From: Malurus cyaneus samueli
Taxonomy: Eukaryota; Chordata; Aves; Passeriformes; Maluridae
Assembly (NCBI GenBank): GCA_009741485.1
Contig: CM019230.1
Location: 4,428,189 to 4,492,188, forward strand
Length of the DNA: 64,000 nt
Direction of reading: 5' to 3'
Shown here: in pieces, positions 44,741-57,332 of the stretch
Position numbering within the stretch: position 1 is the stretch's first letter
Layout: each line of letters begins with the position of its first letter
Translations under genes and position numbers: made by a program
The notes under the pieces: generated by a model
What the model was told of the DNA's origin: nothing
The model's database searches: none
Seen by the model: the letters and a program-made list of their open reading frames with translations, nothing else

Positions 44741-46599
44741 GCTATTTGCTATAAATATTTGCTATTAGTGTAGATTTTCTGTGTGAGACAACCTCTTTTC
44801 ATTTTATTGAATAAAGAATACAGAATGCCAATTACAGAACACACCTGGCTTTGTTCATTTGATATTGTTTTTGGGGTGGTATCTGTTTGTACCCCGCTCA
44901 ACTTGCAAGCTCCTTGTCCCTCATTTATAAAGCAGATTGTAAATATGTCAGAGTGGAAATTATTCCTTTTCTGAGCCTGATCTTTCCTGGCCAACAAATT
45001 TCAAAAGAAGGGTGCAGGCTGAAAGGATATAACCCAACTGCTCAGGGAAAGAGAGTAAAATCTGGCTGATCTCCTACAGCCAGCACTGACAGACCTGGAT
45101 CCCAACGAGCATTTCAGAACAAATCAAAAGTATTAAAACACAAAAATAAACCACAAAGAGATTTAAACGTATTCAACCTCCAAGTGCACGGGAGAGGTGA
45201 AAGCTTTGCTCGATAATCCATGAAAAAGAGAAGGAGAAACCATGGAACTGGAGAAACCATGGAACAAACAAACCAGCCCTGAATTCCTGGCTTTGCCTCC
45301 TTGGATAAGCTGAGCCATGAACTGAATTGTCTCAGTGAGGTTTGAGCAGCTGCTCTGCTGGTCACCTTGAGGGCAGCTTTCATTCCATTCCATCCCATCA
45401 GCCCTGGTTAATCTTGGCTCCAGTTCCTTCTGTTCCTGCCTTTGGGTGCAGAGACAAGGAAAGAGCAGGTGGGTGAAGTTTTAAGCTCCTTTGGAGCTCT
45501 GTGCTTTGCTCACCTGATCCCCCCAGGCTTTGCCCACACTCTGCTCCCTCTCAGTGGGCACAACCAGCCCGTGGTGTGCTCAGAAAAACAGAAAAACCCT
45601 CCTTTCACAGAGAAGGAGCAGGCACAGACCCCATAACACACAAATCCTCAGATTTATCCTCAGGAGGCTGTTACCAACCTGCTGAAACCAAAAAAAAAGC
45701 CAAAAAACCCTCTCAGGATGAAAGAGCATTGCTACTAATGAGAACAGACAAATAAGTAATAAAAGTACAGCTGAAAATGAAGCTGAAAATTTGCTTGAGG
45801 AGACAGGAGAATCAACTAAATTAAACCCCAGATCTGCTGTTATATTTCCTACAGAGTCAGTGCAGAAAGAACCCTTTAGGATCAATTTTGCCTCCAAACA
45901 ATCACATTGCAGTTGTTCCTGCAGCAGCTCGTTCAAATATTTCCTTCCTCCCTTGCTTCACTTAACCCAGAGATAGCTGAAACTCCCTCAAATTCTCTTT
46001 ATGTAAGAGTTCCCTCAAACCTATCAAAAAGTCACAATGTTATAAAATCCAATTTGTTAAAAGCAAAGGTTCAGTCCATTGCTCAAGAAAGCGAAAATGT
46101 TGCACTTAAGAGAGGGGAAAACAGCACTGAAATAGATTAATGGGGGAAAGTAATGAAGGCAGGAAACAGCCCGGAACAAAAGGCCAAATTCTTCGTGTTA
46201 GACAGGAGGAGAAAGAAAACTGTAAGGCCATAGATAATCTGGTCAGTTGGAAACCGTAAGCAGATGCATCAGTGAAAGACCAGAGAATAGAATCTTTAAA
46301 GTGGTTGCCAGCACCACAAAAAATAAAGTTTTTTGTTGAGCAGTGCAATTCCTGAAGTTCTTTTTCCAGGTCTGGTGTTTTTTGAGCCTCCCCCGGCTGC
46401 TGTTGTCCCCAGGTCCCTGCCATGGTCACTGAGGCCATCTGGGCTTTCTTTAATGCCCCAAACCATGGGTGACAGCCTGGCTGAGCTCTGTCACCACCTC
46501 ATGTACATCAAATCCTGCTCAAAATGGAAGAACGGGGAGTTCATGCTCTACAGTCGTCAGCTTTGCTTCCAGAAATGCTCAGGAGCCAAAGGGAAAGGT

Positions 46600-46712
46600 G
46601 AGGAAATGGGAAAGATGAGGAGATGGGAAAGATGAGGAGATGGGAAAGATGAGGAGATGGGAAAGATGAGGAGATGGGAAAGATGAGGAGATGGGAAAGA
46701 TGAAGAGATGGG
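46600..46712. repeat. 17-bp minisatellite (GATGAGGAGATGGGAAA)
   Basis: Six to seven nearly identical 17-bp purine-only or nearly purine-only units in a row. Such an uninterrupted purine strand could form triplex DNA. Confidence 0.96.
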
Positions 46713-49000
46713 AATTCACCTTTTCTCCTTGCCTTGCCCCTGAAGCTGCAGGTGCAGATGCTGAAGATGCTGGTGGGAACTCCACGAGCACAAATAACAT
46801 TGCTTTAGTCCTCAGCAGTGTCAAAATAACTGCAAAAAACAATTTACTGACACTTGTTCGGGGGAGAATAATCAACATTTGGATTTTGTTGACTTTTATA
46901 ATCCTGCTCTTAGCGAATTTTTTTTTCCCTTTATTAACTAGGGAGAAGAAAGAAGAATAACTCACCATTGTAGTGCACCGATGGATGGGGGCACAAACTA
47001 ACTTCTGTTGTCAATGAGAAAATGTTGCACCATTTCTTTTGGAGAGATCTCAAAATCCCCTTTGATTTTTATTTTTTAGGGAGAGATAAAATTCTCTGTG
47101 CACTGTGTAAGGAGTGAAATGGCTGCTTTTGAAATCCTGGAGAGGATAAAGCCCCTTTGATACCAGGCATGCATTGGCCCTCTCTTCACCTCTCTGCCAC
47201 CAGAGCTTTTTCTTGTTACCTGAATAAGAACTGTGCAAAGATTTATTAGAATTTTGCCATTTTTTTTTAATCATTGCTGTCCAACCAATCTCAGCAGTAT
47301 CTGTGTCTCTCAATTACATGAGGGAAGATGTCATGCAGGTTCAGGCAGAGATGCACAAAACATTTCATGGTGTGTGGGTGCAATCTCAGGGATGAGGAGA
47401 CAAAAAGGGAATTGCTGGAGATGGGTTCAAATGTTCAAATTCTTACTAACAAAACAGGAAACAACAGTTCTGCTTTCCTCTGGGCCAAACCTGTCTTCAC
47501 CTTGTGTGAACTGTTTGACCTAAACCTTCTAAGGACCCAAAAATCAGGTTTTGCCATGCTTTATAATTAAAATTACTGCCCCTTAGCAGCGCTTTTCTTT
47601 TTACAGATACTGGTTTAAACTAGTTTTGAAGTCAAAGTCTTTTGATTAAATCTATCCTATAAAATTTCAGCTTTTTTTTTGTTTTCTTTTTTTTTCAGAA
47701 ATTAAGAGAAAGAAGACATTAGAGAAACACTTTTCTCTGGAGGGTGAACTCTCCAACCCTTGCAACCCAAGAGCCAAGGTGTATCTCTGGTTTTTGTGGG
47801 ATGCTCTCCTGCTCTCTTCAGTCCCCTCCACCAGCACTGATGCTCACTATCATTTCCTAATTAAAGCCCTGAGGCAGAAAAACAGTTACTGTGTGCTATA
47901 AACCACCCTGAAAAGCATTTAAAGCATTTGAACACATATTTAAACTCTACCATGCATTCAAGGATCCTTCTGGATGAGGATGATTCCTTGAACTGGAGTG
48001 CTGAGCTGCAGCCCCTTCAACGCCTCCTCAGCACTGAAAAGGAGCTGAGGAGAGGGGATGATGATTGCCAGGGGTGACAGGATTATTGTCAAAGCCACAC
48101 TGCACAGGGAAGTGTTGCTGATGTGCCTCAGCTTGTAAAAAAAATTGCCTATTTCATGAACATCGAGGGCTGTATGATGAAGGAAGGTATTTCCTGCACT
48201 TGTTCTGTCTGATGCCCAAATTGGTGCTGCAATCCTGCAGAATGCACTGAGTTCTGCTGCTGAACTGGGGCACACTTAAAATACTTCTTAAAAAAAAAAA
48301 AAATAAAACCTGTCCGACTGCTCTGTGTATCTGCAAGTAGGTCACTAATTAATCTAAAAATATTTATTCCTGGGTCAGGTCCGTAGTACTCTCTGCTTTG
48401 TGATAAATGCAAGTTCATATTCAAAGGCAATGTTTACATTCATCACATGAGCTAAGCCTGTCTGCAGCAATTAACAGTAATTCACATGCTGCCCATTATT
48501 ACTCCAAATCGTATTTTTTTTCTTTATCATTAGCTAGCTAGGTCAGTGAACACAAGGGCAACGTAGATCTTAGAACTCCCAGGAAAGCAGAGATTAGTTC
48601 CAAAACACTTAAAACCCCCTAAATCACTGTCAGCTGCTCTACAGATTCCCAGAAAGGAAAGGAGGAGAAGTCACCATGTATGAACACACACACAAATAAG
48701 GTAATTGCGTTTTTCCCCCTCTCTCCCAGCACTTCAGAGAGATCACAGGGAATAATTAGAACTATTTTTTAAATTCTGTCAAACGAGCACAGTTTTGCTT
48801 CCAAGATTCAGCCCCGTGCTGCTGCTCTGAGGTGAATCTGTGGGATTGTTGGGATGGGTGGGGATTGTCTGGGAGTGCCAGGGGAGTTTGGGTCTGGGAG
48901 GGAGGGTTTGTACCCTAATTCTGTGACTGAATCCAGGTGATGGATGGTTTGGTTTCCTTGTAGGTTAAAGACAGTGATACCTTTGGAAAAATAGTGGAAA
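46713..49000. other. Intergenic DNA
   Basis: T-runs at 46919-46926 and 47667-47696, an A-run at 48291-48303. No coding block or mobile element is recognised. Confidence 0.7.
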
Positions 49001-49205
49001 ATATCCCAGGAGTTTGGCACATCCATGTTCTCATCCTGAAAATATCCCAGGAGTTTGGCACATCCATCTTCTCATCCTGAAAATATCCCAGGAGTTTGGC
49101 ACATCCATGTGCTCATCCCAAAATTATCCCAGGATTTTGGCACATCCATGTTCTCATCCTGAAAATATTCCAGGATTTTGGCACATCCATGTGCTCATCC
49201 CAGAG
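49001..49205. repeat. 41-bp minisatellite, five copies
   Basis: The unit is ATATCCCAGGAGTTTGGCAC followed by ATCCATGTTCTCATCCTGAAA. It starts at 49001, 49042, 49083, 49124 and 49165, a constant period of 41. Units 4-5 share GGATTTTGG in place of GGAGTTTGG. Confidence 0.97.
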
Positions 49206-52200
49206 TTCCCAAAAGGGCTGGAGGATCTCAGGTCTCCTCAGAGCCCTGATTTCCCCCTGCCAGCTCTGAGGTGTGAGATGTGAGCAGTTTAAGGGTTTAA
49301 AGCTTTTTGTGCCTGCTGCAGGCACTGGGGGAGATATTTCTTGTTGTTCTACTCTGGACTGTTCTGATTTTTCTCCCTCAATTGCAGAAAAAAGAACCCA
49401 AATCAGCCACAGGTTTGTGCAGAGAGGAAGAGCAAGAAATCTGATTATATTTCCTCCTGTATTAAGCACTTCCTCAATCCCTCAGAATGATGTGCAGCTC
49501 TGTAAATTCTTCAGAGGTCAGAGATTTTGGAAGTTTTTTTTGGTTAGGACACTCTGTAGGGACCAAAATGCAGATTTTAGTCCTCTCTTCATGTCTGTTG
49601 TGATGCCACAGCCCTTCTTTCCTAACACGTCCCATTCCACCTAAAATTCCTGTACTCAAAGCCAAGGTCAGTCAGGATAACCTCTCTGCTTTGACCTTCA
49701 TCTTTATGGGATTTTCTGGGAATTCCAGGGCAAACTTCTATCCCAGAAGAGCAGAACACTGTCCTGATGTTACTTAAAACCATGGTATTGCAAGCACCTT
49801 GTAGGAACATGGAAAATAAACTGCCTCAATATAATTTGATCTATTTTTCCAATAACTTCGCTAATGAATATTTTATTTTCTCTACTGCTGGACTTAATTT
49901 GCTTGGAAGGCAATTGTCATTACATTAAGGAACAAACAGTTCACTAGACCTGAGGAGTACAATAATTGATTTTTCAGCTGGGTGGATGAATTAAGGAATG
50001 GTTATTTTTATGTTCCAAGCCACATTAAAAAAANAAAAAAAAAAAAAAAACAGGCTGGTGTGGGGTCTGAAATATTTCCCATGGAAAGACAGGTTTTGAG
50101 GTTTTCTGGTTCTCCAGGGAATTTTTTCTGTAGTAAATTGGGATCAATATCACCCTGCTGTGGTCAGTGTTGCTTTTCCAGTTGAGGTTGAGGTGTTTGT
50201 AACTCTTGGGACATGAGGAAGGCCAAGCTGGGCAAGTTCCTCTCCCAGAGAGTAAAACCACCCCTGGTGTCCCTGAAACCAATGAATACAATTTCTCACC
50301 TGTCTGGACATCCCACATGGCCACTGAATGAGGCATGGTTCAATTATCTGGGCTCAGACGGGTTCAGAGCTTTACTCCTGATCCCTACACGTGTAAAACT
50401 CCCAGGTTTTAACACAGCTCACTGATTTCTGATCTCATGGTTGAATGATATCCTGATTAAAAAAATGGGAGTTCTAATCTTCCTGAGCCTCCATATGAAA
50501 GCAGAATATTCCACGCAGCTTTGCAAGGATCTTTGATGTCCTCAGATGAAGAGCAATGAGCATTAAAATGACTCCATCACCAGCATAAAATTCCTGCTGC
50601 AGCCTCTCCAGCCCCTGAGCTGTGTTAAAGGCAATGACACTTGATTCATTGATGTAACTCTGTAAAAATGATCACATAGATGCAATTAAAAACACAGCTT
50701 TTATCAATTATGCAGTAGCATGTCATCTGTGCTCTACTAATTAGGAAGGGGAAGGAAAAAAAAGTTACTGCCTGAAAATTAATTACGACAACGTTTCGAT
50801 AGTGTTTAGAACCGAGTTATCAGAATTAAATATTTATGTCATTAAGGTTTTCGTTATGCATCTTAATGTGATTGCCTGAGTGAAATCACTGCAAGGTGCT
50901 CCAACACCCCCGAAATTCAGAATTTGGATTCTCCCATGAGCCGAAAATGCTGACAAGGTTGTATCTAAATGTGTCCTCAGACGAGAATCTTTTCTCCACA
51001 CGGGAACTTGCACCTCATTTCAAGCTGCTGATGTGTCACAATGATCTCAGCAGAGAAGATGATTCTCTATTCAATAAAAGAGTGGTGTGAAAAGGTAAAG
51101 GCACTCAAATTGTTCCAAATCCAAGTTATGGATCATGGGTTAAATCCAGAATCTCCTCAGAGATGAAATGCTGCAGCATTTCAAGACTAAAAACTTTTTA
51201 TGTTTAGGAGAATGAAGTTACATTTTTGAGAATTTTCCACTCACCTATTCATATTTTTCACACTCCCCTTCTACCTTTTATTTGCCTGGATCCACCTTTC
51301 CTCATTCCATCTCTTTCAGCAGCCAGAACACAACTTTTAAACAGCATCCAAACGTTGCTGCTCCCCCTCTCAGGAACAATCCAGCCCCGGGTGTTTATGT
51401 ACAGCAGGTTCAGCTCCGGGCTGGGAAATTGGGTGATTGTTATTCAAGGCAAGAGAGCTCTGCTCTTTGCTGAAAGGTGAGGCCCTGACCCCACTCATCA
51501 CAAAATGGGTTATTGTCTGCCCTTCACCCCGAGGGGTTCTTCACCTGCAAATTTTATCACAACTATAAAATGCATCCGGCAGCGAGTAGGTTCTTCCAGG
51601 GCCATTTTTTCCTCCAGAAAAAAAATTTCCCCCTGATTTTTAATGCTCATCTTTTCCTACACCTGAGTTGAAGCTAATGAGACAAGTTTAGCTGTCCCAG
51701 ACTCATCATTCTGGACCCCACAAGCAGCGTTTTGTAACGAGCTCAGCAAATGCACACGGATATAAAGGCTCTCTCCTGAAACAAATTCCACTTAAACACC
51801 GAGCAGTTCAGGCTGCCAAAAAGGCACTCAAATGTAGAAGTTGAAAAGGAAGGATGGTTTAAGAAATTATTTGAGGCTTCAGGAAAACACAGAAACATAT
51901 GGTTAGTGCTAAATATTTGTACACATGACACAGCAAATGGAGATGTCTCACGGGTTTTGGAATTAGATATTTGGAGAGAAAGAGTAGATGAAAAGTACCA
52001 CGTTGGGTCCCTTCTTAGTTTAGAAACAGATTTTTTTAAAGATGTGTTTGTCTTAAAACCTGGCTATTGGAATCCTTGGCTAGTGGAATCTCAGGTGGAA
52101 ATGGCCATTTGCAGATACAGCAAAATCCAAATTTGTCCTCCCCAATCCCCCATTGAAATGTTACAATGCTGAGTGTGTGGAGGGGTCTTAGCTGCAAGGT

Positions 52201-52854
52201 TAGGAATATAAAGAAGAGAGGATATAATTCTCCATTAATAATCTCCCAGGGGTTCAAATATGGGGGTTACATGTGTGGATTTGCACGAGCTCATGAGTAG
52301 ATGGGAAATATTTTCCGTTCAATTCCCAATATCCAACAGCCATGAGGTGCTTAGCAAAAGGAACAGAGAGAAAAATCAGCATCACAGGGTAAGTCAGCTG
52401 CCTGTTTATATGTTTTACTCACTGTATACCACTTTTTACCACTGTTTACCACTTTACCACTTTTTACCACTATTTAACTCCTTTGGGCTGCTGCAGTGGT
52501 ATGGAACTATGTAAAGGTTGCTGTGGGTTGATAGGTGCCTCATTAGCATTTCATTATAATATCAGCAGTCATTTCCTAACTGGTATCAAATGGGATTTTC
52601 CTGGTCAAAAAGGCAGGAGGAAAAGGATTGACTCTTCCCAATGTCTTTAAATGGTGTTGACATGTTTGCTCACCCATGGCAAAAAATTGATCCAATGATA
52701 GCACAGAATGGGCAACTGAAGCGAGAGTGAGACTGGTGACAAATGGAACACCAAAGAAATGCAAGTGAAATTAGCATTTTGGCCATATTTAATCAATCCT
52801 GAGAAGCAGGAAGCACAATATATTGTATTCCATGCACATACTCACCTTGGCTGA
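49206..52854. other. Intergenic DNA
   Basis: Poly-A of about 24 with one N (50027-50050, N at 50034). A CpG-keeping AT-rich stretch lies at 50740-50900. TTTACCACT repeats are at 52424-52475. No gene is recognised. Confidence 0.65.
52424..52475. repeat. Short (TTTACCACT)n array
   Basis: Five tandem 8-14-bp units of ACCACTTTTT / ACCACTGTTT. Confidence 0.9.
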
Positions 52855-53282
52855 TGCCTTAGGATTTTTAGTTTCTATATTTTCATGCGTCTGTGTTCTT
52901 GTACTTCTCCAGCACAGCACTAAAGCTGCTGTTCTCCCATCTTTAGACAAAACAATTCCTCTCTGAGCTGAATCCAAGGACACTCCACTGCCTCAGAGCC
53001 CCAAAATATGGAAACAACAGAGAATTGGGGGGAGCAAACTCGGGGTGATTGACATCATTCACCTGAAGGTGTCAATGGAGAATTAAGATCCAATTTGTTA
53101 ATAAGATAGAACTTATAAAAGGTGAAGATCTCGTGACTCGGTGTCCATTTTGGGTGTAGCCTCAGGAGGAGGTTTTGTCTGCCCTAATGTACCAGGGGGC
53201 CTGCTAGGCCTGGATTAAAGTTGTGTATTCTTCTCTTAAGTTTGTCTGGCCTATATTTCAGATCAGCCTGATTGATAAGGCA
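52855..53282 (+). mobile_element. Solo LTR or 5' LTR, copy A
   Basis: 428 bp, from TGCCTTAGG to GATAAGGCA, with matching inverted ends (TGCCTTA/TAAGGCA). Inside are a TATA-like CTTATAAAAGG (53111) and, about 90 bp later, ATTAAA (53214), as in a U3-R layout. It aligns end to end with copy B at 57.3 kb and more distantly with copies C and D. Confidence 0.75.
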
Positions 53283-56200
53283 TCATGGTGAGTGGGATTT
53301 TTCTGGTTACATAAAGACGTGCAGAACAGCCTGTCCTCACTTCTCCTCTGGAGCTCACTGGGGTTCATGTCACTGATCGTTTTTTGGGTGTCCAATGGGT
53401 AGAGCCAGATCTGCCCTGCTGCTGCAGAGGGCACTGCCCTGCTGGGAACACCCCACCACAATAGCTGCCACCAGCCAGTTGTCCCCAGATCCTCATTTCA
53501 CTAAACAGGGGGGTGAGAACAATGTGACATTGCCCAAAGTGCCCTTCATCCCCACCTCCTGCTCTCCAGACTCTTGCTGAGCCACCCTCTCCTATTTCCA
53601 GCCCAAGCAACTTCTGGTATCACATTGTGGAAACAGCAGTGAATTATCTCGGGGTTAATTGCGCTTTTTCTTCCCCCCATCCCTTTTAAAAAAGAAATTT
53701 ATGGAGAGACTAATGCTACGGACGGCGAGGAATTTATAATTAAGCAGATGCCCATCGACATTTTTAAAGCAGAGCTTCTATTTGAAAAGCAATGAATATT
53801 TTCCCTATCCCACTTCAACAGATGTTCTGCCTAATCTATATTCACTCTACTCCCTGTCTTACCTTTGACCTTTCTTTTGAAGGCATTCAGAGAAGAGAAT
53901 GTCAGTATTTATCTACCTGCTGCGCTTCCATCTGCCCGCGCGGCGCGCCGATAACCACAAATTATATTTTCTTTGTGGAAAATTTGAATGACAGAAGCGT
54001 TTCTAAGGCTTCACCCACATGGAATGATCGGATGCTATCTCCTTGTCTCGGAGGAATTACGCATCTCATATCTGGACACCCAAACCAGGAGCAGCTGCCA
54101 AATGTGGATTTGTGTTTCCGGCATCTCCGCTGAGATGTTTTTCTTGGATGATTTTCCAGCACCCTTGTCTTACCCGTTTTCCTTGGCAGGGAAAATGAAG
54201 CTGGAAAGTTCATAGTTAAGGCTTCAAAGTTCATACTGGAGGCTGCCACGAGGAATGCAGAGCAGCAAAAAGCTGTTTGAAAGAGGTGTCCTTTGGGAAG
54301 TGTTATAGGGATAATGACCTGCAAACCTGTTAAATTCTGCAGTTTAAATCCTGAGAAGCAGATCCTTCCCATGGAACCATATTGAGTCGTGGCATGGCGT
54401 GGCACAAAAGGTTTTTGCTAAAATAATCTTGTCTAAATTCAGGATCTGTTTCCTCCAGAGTGGTTGTGCACAGATTTGAGGCTGTCAGAAGGACCACCCA
54501 GGATGTGACATCTTAATATCTTGGAATTAATTCTGGTGGATGGGGTAGAACTGATGGAGCATTGATTTTGTCTTCAAGTGCTCAATTCTTTTTGAATTTA
54601 GGCAAATTTAGTGCCTGTGCCACCGAACAGGGCTGTGCAGCGTTGATAAGAGCTGCTCCAGCAGAATGTACAGCAGAGAGGTATAAACAGAGGGGATAAC
54701 CTGATTCTGGTGTGTTTGTTAAAGGGCAGAAATAATTCAATGTTATTAAATTAAATTAAAGGGTAACCCTTTAGCTGGTCCATGCTGGTGGAGAGCATGT
54801 TCCAGTTTAACCTCTGCCTCTGAGAGGGGCTGAGTGCTGGTTTAACAGAGGGAAACACTCATCTCTGAACCAAACTGGGGGAAGCCAGGCTCTGGATGAG
54901 GGGAGAGGAAAAGCCATTATCACACGTTATCCTTAATGCTCCACAGCCCATTCTGTGCGAGCACAGCCATCAATTCCTCACCCTGGCCAAATTCCAGCAC
55001 TGGCAATTAAATCCTCCTGAATGTCTCCATTACAGTCTGAAGCATATTCCTGGTCACAGTGGGGCTGTGCAAAATTTTACATATCTATTTCTCTCCACTG
55101 GCTATAAAAAGAGAGTCTGGTCTAGTCTGGCTCCCTAAAATGCAGACATCTCATTTTTATGTGCAAATGTTAGGATAAATGAATCTCATCCCGAGCTCCT
55201 GGGAACAGAGAGGAGGAGAATCATGGCCAACATAATGAAAAGATTTACCCATAGCTGAGCCTGAAGACTGGAAAGGGAAAATCAGACAGGGGAAACTGGG
55301 AAAAGAGACGAGCCCACCAGAAAAACCCAACTTTGGAACTCAGTTGTAATGATCTGGTGCTGATTCATTACCTATTTACAAAAATAGGGAAACGTACAGT
55401 GAGCTATGCAATCAATGTGTGCCCAATTAAAACACAAATCCATCTGCTTTTCATCCAATATCTGCCTGGTTTTATAGGGAAAAATTGCAATTGGTACTAA
55501 TAAAAGAGCTTGAAAATTAAGAGATGGGTTAGCCAGTTCTTCTGCCCTCGGTATCACTGAGAGAATTACAGACATTACGTTGAATTTCTTCCTTTAGTCC
55601 ATTAAGAGTACAGGTTTCTGAAGGAGCTCATTTGTTAGGCTCAGGCACATCACAAGACCAAAATATTCATGATTCAATTATCTGAAGAGCTGCTGAAGGT
55701 CAGGGTGCCTCAGCAGGATGCACATTAAGGCAGGGAAGTGGGAACCAGCACCTTTCCCATCGTTCTGCAGACTTTGGGGTGGTTTTTTTTTGTATCTATC
55801 CCAGGACTGAACTGTGTTGCTGAATTGAGGGGAATCTGGATACACTAAAAAATGTAGGGTTTTCCCTACTGCCCTTCAGGGTTGATTGCAGTCTAATTTT
55901 CCATTAATTTGTTTTAAAAACCAAAAAGACTCTCACTCCTCAAAGTCTTGGTGCCTCCAGGTTTCAGAGCATTTGAAATCCATCCCTAGAGTTGCAAGAC
56001 CAGGAATGTTTGAAAGAAATAAATAAAATGCACCCCATAAACCCCACAATTCTCTGCATCATACCAAGAAACACACCCTCAACACCTCGACAGCATTAAA
56101 GATTTGGAGGATTTTTAAACATCAGTGTCTGAGGTTGCTTGTGAGAAAATCCTGACCAAGACTTGCAGGGAGGGTATCAAAGGGAATTCATTAAATTTCT

Positions 56201-57332
56201 CTGCAGATTAGAGCATTATAAAGGAAATGACATGAAAGATGGTATTTCTAATCAGGGTAGAGTTGAAAACTATGTCAGAAATTAGTCATGATTTTTGAAA
56301 ATCAGGCTTTCATTTCACTTGTGCCATCCAATAATTGGTGTTAAGCTCTCCTCCTAACTGGACTGAACCCTGAAAATTGATCACTAATGGTGCTCCAGGC
56401 CCTCAATGGAAGTGCATTAACAATGGTAATTTTGGCCAGGGATGAGCACAGTGGTTTCTGTTAATTTGGAGACTCCTTCTGCTTTTTGAAGTCAGTAGTT
56501 CTCTTGACTTCAGGGAATATAAACCTGAGCTGCCTTTCCTGGCTATCACATGAGTTCAGTTCAAGAAGAAATCCGAACTCCCTGCCAAAAGCTAATCTGA
56601 ATTTCTGGAGTAAAACTAATGAGAAGAACATCGTGATGTTGCATGTGATCTTTGCATACCCTGGTTTTGGGCAGCTCCAGGAAAAAAATGCATCCAGTGA
56701 TTGGGTATTTATGACCTTTTTATAGTTATTTAGGAATGGCATTCCCTGCCTTGGTCTCAGATTCATCTGTGCCAGGCTCTTGGCTTTCCCTGAGCCTCAG
56801 GTTCATCCCACTCTGTGAATTCTCAGGAATCTCTGTGCCCATTCCCTGCTGCAGAAATGGGGCAGGAGAGGGTTTTTCCTGTTTGGGTTGTGTGAGAGTA
56901 GAGGAAGGTGGTGCTGCTCACTGCATTGTGACATTTATCGGGGCTGCTCTAAGCACCTGGGCACAAAAACAAAATCTTTCAGGCAGAGAAGGGAGCTGTT
57001 AGGAATGATGTTTGTGCATTTCCAGTGATGTGACAGAGCAAAAAGCTGCTGAAGATGGCTCAGGTGAGGGAACAGAGATGAGCAGAGAGAAAATGCTCAC
57101 GGCTCCTCCAGGCTCGTTCCTGCTCCACTCCTCCTCATCCTCTCAGCTCCTGGCTCATGGTAAACGCTCTCCTGACACCTTGGGTACTCCCAATTTTCTG
57201 AGAGTGGAAGGGTAAATCCACAGAGACAACACACCCCAGCCAAGGAGAGGGCAGAGGAGCTGCTCCCCGAGCTCTTCCCGGTCACACCAAGCTGGAAGCA
57301 GCCCCAGCAGTCCAGGCTGGAGGTGTGATTGG
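53283..57332. other. DNA between the two related LTR copies
   Basis: 4.05 kb with no ORF above 147 codons and no gag-, pol- or env-like coding stretch that I recognise. 53690-54120 contains a CpG-rich knot (CCGCGCGGCGCGCCG near 53937). It looks like ordinary intergenic DNA into which two solo LTRs inserted. Confidence 0.6.

Larger units (their letters stand above)
40706..46599. other. Intergenic DNA
   Basis: No gene is recognised. It contains (TTTA)n at 43360-43386, an A-run at 44578-44591, (CATA)n at 44688-44740, a 16-bp duplication GAAACCATGGAAC(T/A) near 45237-45262, and one ambiguous base (N) at 43324. Confidence 0.65.

Noticed and set aside
45770..46140. Possible processed pseudogene around 45.8-46.1 kb (polar, Glu/Lys/Ser-rich frames)
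   Set aside because: Frames are broken every few dozen codons and I cannot match any parent protein.
53283..57332. Internal region of a complete provirus between LTR copies A and B
   Set aside because: No gag-, pro-, pol- or env-like open or broken frame is visible and target duplications do not fit cleanly. Kept only as an open question.
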